A stretch of DNA of 64,000 bases from SIG622 sp045604705 (GTDB lineage Bacteria > Bacillota > Clostridia > Oscillospirales > CAG-382), in assembly GCA_045604705.1 (NCBI GenBank), contig JAZUOO010000043.1, positions 13,970 to 77,969 of the forward strand, in the 5' to 3' direction. Of the stretch, positions 17,981 to 27,067 are shown piece by piece. A model generated the notes under the pieces. It was not told the origin of the DNA. It saw only the letters and a list, made by a program, of their open reading frames with translations, and searched no databases. Made by a program: the position numbers and the translations under genes. Within the stretch, counting starts at the first letter, position 1; each line of letters begins with the position of its first letter.

Positions 17981-18147
17981 AACTGCCTCCGTAAACATAT
18001 TCATAAGTAAGATAGATGGTTGTATAACCGTTTAATACCGAAGTATATACTATATTTTATGAAAAAAGTCCGGTTTTGACATTATGAAATGAATATTTAT
18101 AAACCAAAAGGAGCGTACCGAAGTACACCCCTAAAAACAATATATAT

Positions 18148-18795
18148 TTAGTCCTTTACATTGGAAATAAGCCAGTCAACAAGCTCGCTTCCGGTATATG
18201 CAAGATCCCATGAATTGTGACCTATCTTGCCGTAAAGAGTAATTGTAGCCTTACCGCCCGCACGGTTAACAGCCTTTACCATTTCAATGGAACGCTTAAC
18301 AGGAACAGTAGGGTCAAGAACACCGTGGAATGCTTTTATTGGAACATCCTTGAGAATCGGAGCTCTCCACTCCATACCTCCACCACAGATTGGAGCCATG
18401 GCAGAGAAATAATTCGGGTAGGTAATACCCATTACCCAAGTACCGAAGCCGCCCATTGAAAGACCGGTTATCGAAATTCTCTTTTTGTCTGCACCATATT
18501 CATCTGCAACAAGCTCGATAAGCTCCATAAGCTCTTCAACATAGTTGTCCCAAACTCTGTCGGCAGGACATTGAGGGGAGAGAACAATAAATCCTCTGGG
18601 AGTGTGTTTTTCGTAGGTTTTTGCAAGACCGTGAACCTTTACCTTTTCAACATCATTTCCTCGCTCACCTGCACCGTGAAGAAAAACAATCATGGGAAGT
18701 CGGTCTTCCTTATTGTGGCTTTCGGGAAGTGCAACAAGATAGTTCATTGAAATCGAGGGCTTCAGTTTACTGTTAAATACAAACGCCTTATTCAT
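18148..18795 (-). CDS. Alpha/beta-hydrolase esterase
   Basis: 215 aa, with the compact fold of the LpqC/COG4099-type esterases or peptidases. IVFLHGAGERGND forms the oxyanion loop, ITGLSMGGFGTW holds the nucleophile Ser, HGVLDPTVPV the acid Asp and KIGHNSWD the catalytic His. There is no signal peptide, so it acts in the cytoplasm. Members cleave acetyl or feruloyl esters or small peptides; the substrate here is unknown. The start is ATG 18795 preceded by GAAAGGAG. It has its own promoter at 18876-18848. Confidence 0.85.
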   Translation of the reverse strand: MNKAFVFNSKLKPSISMNYLVALPESHNKEDRLPMIVFLHGAGERGNDVEKVKVHGLAKTYEKHTPRGFIVLSPQCPADRVWDNYVEELMELIELVADEYGADKKRISITGLSMGGFGTWVMGITYPNYFSAMAPICGGGMEWRAPILKDVPIKAFHGVLDPTVPVKRSIEMVKAVNRAGGKATITLYGKIGHNSWDLAYTGSELVDWLISNVKD

Positions 18796-18847
18796 TATTT
18801 TAACTCCTTTCGGGATGTTATTCGTTTTAATATAATATTACACCCTT

Positions 18848-18876
18848 ATTATACAATAAATCAAAACATATTTCAA
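18848..18876 (-). promoter_or_regulatory. Promoter of the esterase gene
   Basis: Minus strand TTGAAA (18876-18871), 17-base spacer, TATAAT (18853-18848). Confidence 0.7.
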
Positions 18877-18931
18877 TGGTACTTTTTTATTAAAATAAAC
18901 TGCATAATTCACGTTATTTTGTAAATCTTTA

Positions 18932-19048
18932 TTAAATCCTGTATTTGCTTGGAGAATACCGGAAGTGCTCTTTAAATATTTTGCTGAAGTAGTGAGATTT
19001 AATCTCAAAATATGACGAACTGAATTCAACAGTAAAGGAATTTAAATA
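18932..19048 (-). pseudogene. Second AraC C-terminal relic
   Basis: The minus strand reads SSSYFEIKSHYFSKIFKEHF then RYSPSKYRI and stop, a textbook end of an AraC/XylS DNA-binding domain (HYFSKxFKExxxxSPSKYR). It lies upstream of the esterase promoter and nothing AraC-like precedes it on that strand. Probably the regulator of a lost or decayed operon. Confidence 0.6.
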
Positions 19049-19095
19049 GAAAAAGCAGCGTATCGAGTACAAATAGTGTCGGTACGCTGAATATT

Positions 19096-20808
19096 TTATT
19101 CATTTTCAGGAATGTAACTCACAAGATATTCTTCAAGAGTTAGTCCCTGTGTCATTATCTTCTGTGCATGATCTCTGCCAACAAACCTGAAGTGCCACGG
19201 TTCATATTTTACACCGGTAACGGCTTCTTTACTCTGAGGATATCTGAGTATAAAACCGAAGTCTGCACAATGTTCAATAAGCCATTTATATTCCCGTGAA
19301 GTTGCAAAGGTTTGCATAGGAGCTGAAAGATTATGTATATCTACCGCAAGACCACTTTGATGATCGCTTGCACCCGGGAAAATAACAGTTTCTGAGGTAA
19401 TCTTTTCAGCTTCGGATTTATCGTATTTCTGCATATTTATACTAAGCTTTTGGTTGTAAAGACTACTTTGATAGGAGTAGCTTCTGTAACCTGTGTTGAC
19501 CGCTAAGTCACCGTAACCCGCCGCCTCTGCAGCCTGAAGCATCGCCGCAAGGGCCATGGAAGCGTCAAAGCAGATCTGTTGAACAGGGCGTGATTCGTTG
19601 GTTTTGACATTTGTAAGCTCTTGTGGAACATAATCCTCTGAAAGCTTGTTCGAGTTGTTTACAAGAATCAGATACTTATCCCTATCAGCGGGATTGATAT
19701 ACTTTTCATAAGAAGAAACATCAATGGTATAAGTATGAATTGACTGAGAATCGGAAATGAAATCGGAATATTCGGGGGTATCAATGGAAAGATTGGAAGA
19801 ACCTCCGAAATAAATCTTTGGTGATGTTTTGGTTATTAAAATCTCGGTAAGTTTTCCGTCGGTACTTTTATTAATTGTTATACCGCGCACATAAGATTCA
19901 ATGAACTCATAGGGAAAGTAAAATTCATTATCTGCCATAAAGGATGTTCCCTGCAGAACCTGTATCGAACCATTCACTCTTATTTCATTTGAATCAAAGT
20001 TGAAATGCGCCGTATTGTATCCTGTATACTCGGAGGTCGGACTTCCTGCCGTAAGTGATCTTGAGTTGTTGTTTCCGGCAACGGATAAACCGAAATAATC
20101 CTTAACAGCTGAGAATGGTATATATGCTACCGAATTTCTGACAATGATATGCTCACCGAGATCAAGTGACGGTATTTCTTCTCCTGTTTTTCTCGCCTCT
20201 ATTTTTTTAAGGTTGGATTCGCTTGTATCCGCTGCATCAATATATTCAAATCCTTTAATGTAAAACTTTTCGGAGCTGTCGGAATATTTTGTAATTGAAC
20301 GATAATAGAAAAACAGTATCAGAATACCAATAAAAACAAAAAGTAGTAATCCGGTTAAAACAGCTCTTGAAGCTGCAGTAAGCTTTTCCTTGAATCGTCT
20401 CATTGATTTTTTTCGAAGTTCTTTTTTTACGAATTCAGTTTTCTTAATTTCCGAAGCAAGTCTTGAACTTAGCACTTTTTCTTTCTGTGCAAGCTCCTTG
20501 TCTTCGGACATTTCAACGTGTGTTTTTCCCGCAGAAGGATTATCATGCTGTCTATATGGTCTCTTGTGTGATTTGTTCATGATGGATGGAGCAGATGCAG
20601 AGCAGGTCTTAGGACCTATTCCCGAACCTTTAACGGTACTTTCCTGTCTTGTTGCACCGTTCAAATATCTTGCAGCAGAAGTTACGGGTCTTGTGGGGGT
20701 GGGCGAAGCCTTTGGTGCAAGCATATTTGCAGATGAGTCGGTTGTACTTCTGAAGTGAACTCCTTTTCTGGATGGAATTTCGCCTGATTTATTATTTCCG
20801 GGATTCAT
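19096..20808 (-). CDS. Membrane-anchored D,D-carboxypeptidase, VanY type
   Basis: 570 aa. Residues 1-145 are a polar, Lys/Ser/Pro-rich, low-complexity cytoplasmic tail; one membrane span (VLTGLLLFVFIGILILFFYY) follows near 150-170. Then comes a copper-amine-oxidase N-terminal-like beta domain (IVRNSVAYIPFSAVKDYFGL...FPYEFIESYVRG). The VanY/peptidase M15 domain at the C-terminus has the zinc motif SDHQSGLAVD and EPWHFRFVG. It should trim the terminal D-Ala of peptidoglycan stems outside the membrane. The start ATG 20808 has AAAGGAG upstream. It is transcribed away from ctsR, sharing the 290-bp region that holds the CtsR sites. Not a resistance VanY by context: no vanHAX genes. Confidence 0.88.
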   Translation of the reverse strand: MNPGNNKSGEIPSRKGVHFRSTTDSSANMLAPKASPTPTRPVTSAARYLNGATRQESTVKGSGIGPKTCSASAPSIMNKSHKRPYRQHDNPSAGKTHVEMSEDKELAQKEKVLSSRLASEIKKTEFVKKELRKKSMRRFKEKLTAASRAVLTGLLLFVFIGILILFFYYRSITKYSDSSEKFYIKGFEYIDAADTSESNLKKIEARKTGEEIPSLDLGEHIIVRNSVAYIPFSAVKDYFGLSVAGNNNSRSLTAGSPTSEYTGYNTAHFNFDSNEIRVNGSIQVLQGTSFMADNEFYFPYEFIESYVRGITINKSTDGKLTEILITKTSPKIYFGGSSNLSIDTPEYSDFISDSQSIHTYTIDVSSYEKYINPADRDKYLILVNNSNKLSEDYVPQELTNVKTNESRPVQQICFDASMALAAMLQAAEAAGYGDLAVNTGYRSYSYQSSLYNQKLSINMQKYDKSEAEKITSETVIFPGASDHQSGLAVDIHNLSAPMQTFATSREYKWLIEHCADFGFILRYPQSKEAVTGVKYEPWHFRFVGRDHAQKIMTQGLTLEEYLVSYIPENE

Positions 20809-20958
20809 AATGCTCCTTTCTTTATTTACCTGCATGAAGATACATAATTCGACAACAGTTATATGTTACAATATCATTATACAACATTATTTTGTTAATT
20901 GCAATATATAAATAAAAATTTTATAAAATAAGAAAAATAAAGAAAATCAAAGATAATT

Positions 20959-20975
20959 GGTCAAAAAAGGTCAAA
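20959..20975 (+). promoter_or_regulatory. CtsR operator 1
   Basis: GGTCAAA-AAA-GGTCAAA is an exact tandem heptad with a 3-base spacer, the known CtsR recognition pattern. It lies upstream of the ctsR -35. Confidence 0.9.
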
Positions 20976-20996
20976 AATCATCCGAAACGAGCTGAG

Positions 20997-21013
20997 ATTG
21001 ACCAAAATTGACT
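20997..21013 (-). promoter_or_regulatory. CtsR operator 2 (reverse)
   Basis: On the minus strand AGTCAAT-TTT-GGTCAAT, one mismatch per heptad, abutting the -35 of the ctsR promoter. Confidence 0.65.
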
Positions 21014-21042
21014 TTGACTTTTGTTGATCTATCTATTATAAT
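21014..21042 (+). promoter_or_regulatory. Sigma-A promoter of ctsR-mcsA-mcsB-clpC
   Basis: TTGACT (21014-21019), 17-base spacer, TATAAT (21037-21042), flanked on both sides by CtsR heptads. Confidence 0.85.
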
Positions 21043-21044
21043 TT

Positions 21045-21061
21045 AGTCAAAGAAAGTCAAA
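21045..21061 (+). promoter_or_regulatory. CtsR operator 3
   Basis: AGTCAAA-GAA-AGTCAAA immediately downstream of the -10, covering the expected transcription start. Repressor bound here would block RNA polymerase directly. Confidence 0.85.
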
Positions 21062-21097
21062 GTGAGATTATATTTTGAAGGAGTGAGGGTGTAATTT

Positions 21098-21556
21098 ATG
21101 CTTATATCCGAAAAGATTACAAGAATAATAGAAGAGATGCTGAACGACGGCAATGGTATCACGGAGATTAAAAGAAACGAATTTGCAAACACCGTAGGCT
21201 GTGTACCGAGTCAGATCAACTATGTTATAACATCGAGATTCAATAAAGAACGTGGCTACATAGTCGAAAGTCGAAGAGGCGGTGGAGGATACATCAGAAT
21301 AATTCGTCCGGAAATGACGGGTAGTGAATACCTGTGTCATATGCTCGGATGTATTGGAGAGAAAATAGATGCCGAAAGTGCGGTGTATCTGGCCAAGGAT
21401 ATGTATTCAAAGGGGATAATTGATGAAAGGGAAGCAAACATAATAATTTCCGTACTCAACAATAAGGCTTCTTACGATCTGGCTAAGGAGTATTCTGAAT
21501 ACTCAAGAGCCGAAATGCTCAAATCCATCGTTCTTACACTTATAAGATTAAGATAA
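21098..21556 (+). CDS. ctsR: Heat-shock repressor CtsR
   Basis: 152 aa. The N-terminal winged HTH contains IKRNEFANTVGCVPSQINYV, and the wing ESRRGGGGYIRII carries the RGGGGYIRI glycine loop that senses heat and is the target of McsB. The C-terminal dimerisation domain follows. It represses this operon and other clp genes through the tandem heptads at 20959-21061. First gene of a four-gene unit in the canonical order. The spacing to mcsA is 15 bp. The ATG is preceded by a purine-rich GGAGTGAGGGTG stretch. Confidence 0.97.
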   Translation: MLISEKITRIIEEMLNDGNGITEIKRNEFANTVGCVPSQINYVITSRFNKERGYIVESRRGGGGYIRIIRPEMTGSEYLCHMLGCIGEKIDAESAVYLAKDMYSKGIIDEREANIIISVLNNKASYDLAKEYSEYSRAEMLKSIVLTLIRLR

Positions 21557-21571
21557 AAGGAGGAACTTAAT

Positions 21572-22138
21572 ATGCTGTGTGAAAAATGCAAAAAGAACAA
21601 TGCTTCCGTACATTACAGATACAACGAAAATGGAAAAGTAACCGAAATACATCTTTGTTCCGAATGTGCCAAGGAAAAAGGTCTATTACTTGATAATGGC
21701 ACAATATCCTCGGATTTTATGTCCGATAAAAGCTTGTTCGCAGACAATTTTGTAAAAATTCCTTTTTCTACACTGTTTAACGGAAACTGTTATATAAAAC
21801 CCCAAAGCACAAGTCTTAGAGTCTGTCCGAGCTGTGGTATGACGGAGAATGAACTGAGATCCTCCGGAAAGCTGGGCTGTGAAAGATGCTACTCCGTTTT
21901 TTCCGATCTTGTGGATGTCATGTTAAATAAAATGCATATGTCCACAGAATATAAAGGCAAGATTCCTGCGGGAAGAAACGAAAGCCTTTCTTTGAAGAGG
22001 AAGATTGAAAAGCTTAAGAATGATATGCATTCGGCGGTTGAAAATCAGGAATATGAAGAAGCGGCGAAAATCCGTGATATAATTCGCAGTCTTGAAGATA
22101 ACGACAATAAGGCGGAAAATAACGGGGGTGAATCCTGA
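21572..22138 (+). CDS. mcsA: McsA, zinc-finger activator of McsB
   Basis: 188 aa. Two zinc modules are seen: CEKCKKNNASVHY...CSECAKEKG at the N-terminus and CPSCGMTEN...CERCY in the middle. A C-terminal UVR-like coiled segment (LKRKIEKLKNDMHSAVENQ...EAAKIRDII) follows. McsA activates the McsB arginine kinase and couples it to ClpC. The ribosome site AAAGGAGG lies before the ATG. Its stop overlaps the mcsB ATG (TGATG). Confidence 0.93.
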   Translation: MLCEKCKKNNASVHYRYNENGKVTEIHLCSECAKEKGLLLDNGTISSDFMSDKSLFADNFVKIPFSTLFNGNCYIKPQSTSLRVCPSCGMTENELRSSGKLGCERCYSVFSDLVDVMLNKMHMSTEYKGKIPAGRNESLSLKRKIEKLKNDMHSAVENQEYEEAAKIRDIIRSLEDNDNKAENNGGES

Positions 22139-23154
22139 TGAAATGGTTCAATAATATGCAATGTAACGGTATTGTGCTAAGTACACGCGTAAGACTTGCG
22201 AGAAATATCAAGGGTTATCCGTTTGGTAAAAAGCTCACCTTCGAGCAAAGGGCGGTGCTTCTGAAAGAAGTAAGACAAACCTTTGAAAAATACGGAACTG
22301 ACAGATACAACTACATCGATATGACCGGTAAATCTCTTATTGAAAAGAATATACTTGTCGAGGAACACATCATCAGTACGGAATTTGCTTCAGTGCCGTC
22401 ATCCGAAAACAGTATGCTCGTTTATGACGAAAACAGTAGTATCTCGGTAATGATAGGCGAAGAAGACCACATCAGAATCCAGGCAATCAGACCGGGTTTT
22501 TCTGTAAAAGAAGCCTTTCAAGCCGCCGATTCAGTGGATAATACCCTTTCATCGGGACTTGAATTTTCCTTTGATGACAAACTTGGTTTTCTTACCTGCT
22601 GTCCATCAAATACCGGAACCGGCATGAGAATATCCTGTATGCTTCATCTCCCGATGCTTTCGAGAAATGATTATATAAAATCTGTAATAGAATACTGTTC
22701 AAGATTTGGACTCACAGTCAGAGGTTTTTTTGGTGAGGGAAGCAGAGCAGAGGGAGAAATTTATCAAATATCCAATCAGATAACACTTGGTATATCCGAA
22801 GATGAAACAATAAAAAGAATAGAAGAAGTAATAAACGTCATAGTAAACAAGGAAAGATCCTTGAGAAATCAGCTTAAAGAATCCCCCGAAAAGATTCATG
22901 ATAAGCTCTGGAGATCATATGGTATTCTCAGTAAAGTAAGATGTATTGACTCAAAGGAATTTCTGTCGTTGCTCTCCGACTGTATGCTTGGAAGGGAATG
23001 TGGCATATTGACGGATCTGAATGATAAAAATCTTGTACGAATACTGATCGACTGTATGCCCGCTCACATCATCAGCACAAATCCCGAATGCAAGGACGCT
23101 ACTCTAAGAGATGTTTTAAGGGCGCAGAAAATAAGAACTATGATAAACACCTAA
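22138..23154 (+). CDS. mcsB: Protein-arginine kinase McsB
   Basis: 338 aa, related to ATP:guanido phosphotransferases. VLSTRVRLARNIKGYPFG carries the conserved STRVRLARN nucleotide-binding arginines. LTCCPSNTGTGMRISCML matches the T-C-P-(S/T)-N-x-GTG motif with the catalytic-site cysteine, and GEGSRAEGEIYQISNQITLG is the C-terminal nucleotide loop. It phosphorylates arginines on CtsR and on proteins destined for ClpCP. It overlaps mcsA by one base, indicating coupled translation. Confidence 0.95.
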   Translation: MKWFNNMQCNGIVLSTRVRLARNIKGYPFGKKLTFEQRAVLLKEVRQTFEKYGTDRYNYIDMTGKSLIEKNILVEEHIISTEFASVPSSENSMLVYDENSSISVMIGEEDHIRIQAIRPGFSVKEAFQAADSVDNTLSSGLEFSFDDKLGFLTCCPSNTGTGMRISCMLHLPMLSRNDYIKSVIEYCSRFGLTVRGFFGEGSRAEGEIYQISNQITLGISEDETIKRIEEVINVIVNKERSLRNQLKESPEKIHDKLWRSYGILSKVRCIDSKEFLSLLSDCMLGRECGILTDLNDKNLVRILIDCMPAHIISTNPECKDATLRDVLRAQKIRTMINT

Positions 23155-23170
23155 GAAAGGATGATATACA

Positions 23171-25678
23171 TTGAAAAGACTTACAACAAATGCGGCAGAA
23201 GCAATAAGTGCATCTCAGAGATACGCGGCGGAAATGGGACACAGCTACGTGGGAAGCGAGCACCTTCTCCTTGGGCTCTTGTCAAAATCAGATTCTATTG
23301 CTTCAAAACTTCTTATAGAACAGGGTGTAACCTATGATGGTGTCAAAAAGGCAATAGTAGAAGCCTCGGGAACAGGAGATACAATGTCCGGGATTTCACC
23401 TGAACCTACTCCGAGAACAAAAAAGATAATTGAAAACACAGTTGTTATGGCTGAAACAACCGGACAGAATTTCATTGGAACGGAGCATATTCTCATGTCC
23501 ATTCTTGTTGAAACCGACTGTGTTGCCTGCAAGATCATGAAACGCCTAGGGATCAATTGCTCAGAACTGTTTTATAAAGTCAAAGGTGACAGCAGTGGAA
23601 TAGGAAGTGCCGTAAACGGACAGGGATTTTCTGATCAATACGGAAGAAAAGAAACAGATAACGGTGAAAGAAAGAAATCCGGTACCCCCGAACTTGAAAA
23701 ATACAGCACTGATCTTACAGATCTTGCCAAAAACGGAAAGATAGATCCGGTAATCGGCAGAGAAAAAGAAACACAGAGAGTTATTGAGATTCTTTCCCGC
23801 AGAACAAAAAACAATCCTTGTCTCATTGGTGAACCGGGCGTTGGCAAAACTGCGGTTGTTGAAGGACTTGCATCCCTTATTAACACCGGGGCGGTTCCGG
23901 AGACAATTAAAGACAAAAGAGTTGTCGCTCTCGACCTTGCAAGTGTTCTTGCCGGTACAAAATACAGAGGAGAATTTGAGGAAAGAATCAAAAATATTAT
24001 GGAGGAAGTCAAGAAATCCACCGATGTCATTCTTTTCATTGATGAGATCCACACAATTGTAGGTGCCGGTGCTTCCGAGGGTGCAGTTGATGCTGCAAAT
24101 ATATTAAAGCCTGCATTGTCAAGAGGTGAGATTCAGGTTATCGGTGCAACCACAATAGATGAATACAGAAAGCACATAGAAAAGGATGCGGCTCTCGAAA
24201 GAAGATTCGGTTCGGTAATGGTCGATGAACCCACTGCGTCCGATGCAATAAAGATCCTTCAGGGACTAAAAGATAAGTACGAATCACATCACAAAGTTAA
24301 AATAACCGATTCAGCAATCGAAGCAGCGGTCAACCTTTCCATAAGATACATCGGTGACAGATATTTGCCGGATAAAGCCATTGACTTGATTGATGAAACA
24401 GCATCAAGAATCAGAATCAGAAGTATAACTGCACCTTCAGAAATAGTCGAGCTTGAACAAAAACTCGCAAAGATTAAGTCTGACAAGGAGGAAGCTGTTC
24501 AGACACAGAGATTTGAGGATGCGGGACGTTTGCACGCTGAGGAAAGAATGGCACAGGAAAATTTGAAAGTCGAAATATCAAAATGGGAAGAAGTTAAGAA
24601 GGTCAATAATGAGATCAATGATACCGATATAGCCGACACGGTCACAAACATCACTGGAATCCCAGTAAACAAACTTGCAAAAGAGGAACAAAGCAAGCTT
24701 CTTGGACTTGATAAAGTACTAAGAGGTCGCGTAATAGGTCAGGATGCAGCAGTTGATGTAGTTGCAAAAGCTGTAAGGCGAGGAAGAATGGGGCTTAAGG
24801 ACCCAAAAAGACCTCAAGGTTCGTTTATATTCTGCGGTCCCACGGGCGTTGGTAAAACAGAGCTTTCAAAAGCACTCGCGTCCGCAGTTTTCGGTGATGA
24901 GAATGCCATCATAAGAATTGATATGTCCGAGTATATGGAAAAGCACAGTGTATCAAAGCTCATAGGAGCGCCTCCCGGGTATGTAGGCTTTGATGACGCA
25001 GGACAGCTCACCGAAAAAATCAGACGTAAACCCTATAGCGTGGTGCTCTTTGACGAAATAGAAAAAGCACACCCCGATGTTTTCAACATCATGCTTCAAG
25101 TCCTTGAAGACGGGCATCTTACCGACAGTCACGGAAGAAAAGTGGATTTTAAAAACACTATAATTATTATGACCTCCAACCTTGGATCTTCCAAAGCCGC
25201 AGAACCGCGCCGTCTTGGATTCTCTGATGCTGCAATGGAAAAAGATTCGGAAGAAAAAGCAAAAGAAGCTGTTATGAATGCACTCAGAGATAACTTCAGA
25301 CCGGAATTTCTCAATAGACTTGATGAGATTGTAATATTCAATAGGTTGTCAACCGAAGATATAGAAAAAATCACAAGACTCATGCTGTCCGAGGTTCAGA
25401 ACAGGATAAGCAAACTCGGCATAAAAATCGAATTTTCCGATGAAGTATGTACGCATCTCGCCAAGGTCGGATATGACCCTGTATATGGTGCAAGACCGCT
25501 TCGTCGTGCTATTCAGCAAAAAATTGAAGATTCTTTCTCAACAGATATGCTTGAAGGCAACATCAATGCGGGAGATAAGGTTTTTTGTACCTTGCTAAAT
25601 GACGAAATTATCTATAAGGTAGATGAAAAACCGGGGGAAACAGAAAAAACCGAGGAAAATAGCGATAGACAAAATTGA
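23171..25678 (+). CDS. clpC: ClpC AAA+ unfoldase
   Basis: 835 aa. The Clp-N double repeat lies at residues 1-145 (SEHLLLGLL, TEHILMSIL). AAA module 1 has Walker A GEPGVGKT near residue 220 and Walker B IDEIHT; the middle coiled UVR-type motif is near 420-455. AAA module 2 has GPTGVGKT near 556 and LFDEIEKAHPD. The tripeptide LGF in PRRLGFSD is the ClpP-docking loop, so it can feed ClpP. The start codon is TTG at 23171, with AAAGGATGATATACA before it. It ends the ctsR operon; no terminator is visible before the next promoter. Confidence 0.96.
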   Translation: MKRLTTNAAEAISASQRYAAEMGHSYVGSEHLLLGLLSKSDSIASKLLIEQGVTYDGVKKAIVEASGTGDTMSGISPEPTPRTKKIIENTVVMAETTGQNFIGTEHILMSILVETDCVACKIMKRLGINCSELFYKVKGDSSGIGSAVNGQGFSDQYGRKETDNGERKKSGTPELEKYSTDLTDLAKNGKIDPVIGREKETQRVIEILSRRTKNNPCLIGEPGVGKTAVVEGLASLINTGAVPETIKDKRVVALDLASVLAGTKYRGEFEERIKNIMEEVKKSTDVILFIDEIHTIVGAGASEGAVDAANILKPALSRGEIQVIGATTIDEYRKHIEKDAALERRFGSVMVDEPTASDAIKILQGLKDKYESHHKVKITDSAIEAAVNLSIRYIGDRYLPDKAIDLIDETASRIRIRSITAPSEIVELEQKLAKIKSDKEEAVQTQRFEDAGRLHAEERMAQENLKVEISKWEEVKKVNNEINDTDIADTVTNITGIPVNKLAKEEQSKLLGLDKVLRGRVIGQDAAVDVVAKAVRRGRMGLKDPKRPQGSFIFCGPTGVGKTELSKALASAVFGDENAIIRIDMSEYMEKHSVSKLIGAPPGYVGFDDAGQLTEKIRRKPYSVVLFDEIEKAHPDVFNIMLQVLEDGHLTDSHGRKVDFKNTIIIMTSNLGSSKAAEPRRLGFSDAAMEKDSEEKAKEAVMNALRDNFRPEFLNRLDEIVIFNRLSTEDIEKITRLMLSEVQNRISKLGIKIEFSDEVCTHLAKVGYDPVYGARPLRRAIQQKIEDSFSTDMLEGNINAGDKVFCTLLNDEIIYKVDEKPGETEKTEENSDRQN

Positions 25679-25732
25679 AAAAATGAAAATAACACGGTTG
25701 ATCATAGTTTCATATCTGTTTACGAAAGTCAC

Positions 25733-25761
25733 TTAAATATTTCAAAATACTGTGTTATAAT
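25733..25761 (+). promoter_or_regulatory. Extended -10 promoter of the parvulin gene
   Basis: TGTTATAAT (extended -10, TATAAT at 25756-25761) with a poor -35 (TTAAAT) 17 bases upstream. Confidence 0.5.
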
Positions 25762-25790
25762 ACCCAAAAATTTCAAGGAGAAATAAGACA

Positions 25791-26540
25791 ATGGACATGA
25801 ATTCAAAAATACTTGCAAAGGTAGATACAACCGTTATTACAGAGGCTGATGTTGATGCAACAATTGCCGCACTCGGTCAGAGAGGCGAAGCATACAACAA
25901 TCCACAGGGTAGAAAGGCAGTGCTTGAACAGCTTATAAATAAGAATCTGATGCTGTGCGATGCAAAGAAGAATCTCTATGAGTATGATCCCAAGTTTAAA
26001 GCAGAGCTTGCAAAGATTAAAGAAGAAATGCTTGCTAACTTTGCTATAGAAAAAGCTATTTCATCCATTAAAGTAACAGATGACGAAGCAAAGAAGTTCT
26101 ATGACGAACATAAGGCTGAGCTCGTAGGTGGCGAAACAGTCGATGCAAGCCACATCCTTGTTGATTCCGAGGAAAAGGCAAATGAGATTCTCGCCGACAT
26201 CAATAACGGTGATATTTCATTTGAGGATGCAGCAAAGCAGTACAGCTCCTGTCCCTCAAAGGAAAAGGGCGGAAACCTCGGTGAGTTTGGCAGGGGACAG
26301 ATGGTGCCGGAATTTGACAACGCTGTATTTGAAATGGAGGAAGGCGAGGTCAAGGGACCGGTTCAGACTCAGTTCGGTTACCACATTATTAAGCTCAACA
26401 AGAAGAATGAAGCAAAGGAAATTCCTTTTGACGATATAAAGCCTCAGATAATGCAGAAGGTACTTTCCGACAAACAGCAGGCTGCATATGCTTCAAAGCT
26501 AAACCAGCTCAGGATTCTTTTCCCTGTTGATCTGTTTTGA
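25791..26540 (+). CDS. Cytoplasmic parvulin-type peptidyl-prolyl isomerase
   Basis: 249 aa. An N-terminal SurA/PrsA-like helical part (residues 1-110) contains GRKAVLEQLINKNLML. The PpiC rotamase domain (about 112-210) has ASHILVDSEEKANEIL, KGGNLGEFGRGQMVPEFDNA and VQTQFGYHIIKL. Unlike PrsA there is no signal peptide or lipobox, so it should act inside the cell. It catalyses cis-trans isomerisation of prolyl bonds during folding. The ATG at 25791 is preceded by CAAGGAG. Its end overlaps the VanZ gene by 14 bases. Confidence 0.9.
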   Translation: MDMNSKILAKVDTTVITEADVDATIAALGQRGEAYNNPQGRKAVLEQLINKNLMLCDAKKNLYEYDPKFKAELAKIKEEMLANFAIEKAISSIKVTDDEAKKFYDEHKAELVGGETVDASHILVDSEEKANEILADINNGDISFEDAAKQYSSCPSKEKGGNLGEFGRGQMVPEFDNAVFEMEEGEVKGPVQTQFGYHIIKLNKKNEAKEIPFDDIKPQIMQKVLSDKQQAAYASKLNQLRILFPVDLF

Positions 26541-27030
26541 TAATTGTGTGAAAAGGAAAAGAATTGTTTTCTTTGTAAGTTGCGCGATTTCGGTTCTCAT
26601 CTGTATTATAATTTTCAGGTTTTCAGCACAGAACGGTGAGGCATCCGGAAATGTCAGCGAAGGATTTACAAAAATGCTGTTTCCGTCAGTCGTGTCCGAC
26701 AGCATGGTATATTCCATCGAAAATGTTATTCGCAAGATTGCACACTATATGATATATTTGTCATTGGGTATATCGGTGTATTTTTCATACGATTCATATA
26801 TGCAGGGCTTCACGGGGAAACATCCGAGAACTATATTAAAGTTTCTGGTTCCTTTACTTATCTGTTTTATTTATTCTATTACCGATGAATTGCATCAGTG
26901 TTTTGTTCCGGAACGTCATGGCACTTTTGCCGATTGTCTGCTTGACACTTTTGGAGCATTGAGCGGAATACTTTTTGTAATGGGGTTGTCACGTGGATTA
27001 GGGCGTTTTAGTTCAAAGAAAAATAAATAA
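26527..27030 (+). CDS. VanZ-like membrane protein
   Basis: 167 aa with four or five spans. A first segment (IVFFVSCAISVLICIIIF) is followed by the VanZ hallmark FRFSAQNG, then IRKIAHYMIYLSLGISVYF and the C-terminal ITDELHQCFVPERHGTFADCLLDTFGALSG, whose D-E-x-x-Q...R...D-x-x-x-D pattern is diagnostic. VanZ proteins modulate envelope chemistry and low-level teicoplanin tolerance in some hosts; here there is no resistance cluster. The start is TTG at 26527, inside the end of the parvulin gene; the ribosome site is weak, suggesting coupling. Confidence 0.85.
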   Translation: MICFDNCVKRKRIVFFVSCAISVLICIIIFRFSAQNGEASGNVSEGFTKMLFPSVVSDSMVYSIENVIRKIAHYMIYLSLGISVYFSYDSYMQGFTGKHPRTILKFLVPLLICFIYSITDELHQCFVPERHGTFADCLLDTFGALSGILFVMGLSRGLGRFSSKKNK

Positions 27031-27035
27031 ACCTT

Positions 27036-27067
27036 CAGCTTGCCAATTTACGGCAAGCTGTTTCTTT
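27036..27067. terminator. Terminator between convergent VanZ and deacetylase genes
   Basis: CAGCTTGCC and GGCAAGCTG (27036-27060) pair across a 7-base loop, followed by TTTCTTT. Confidence 0.75.
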
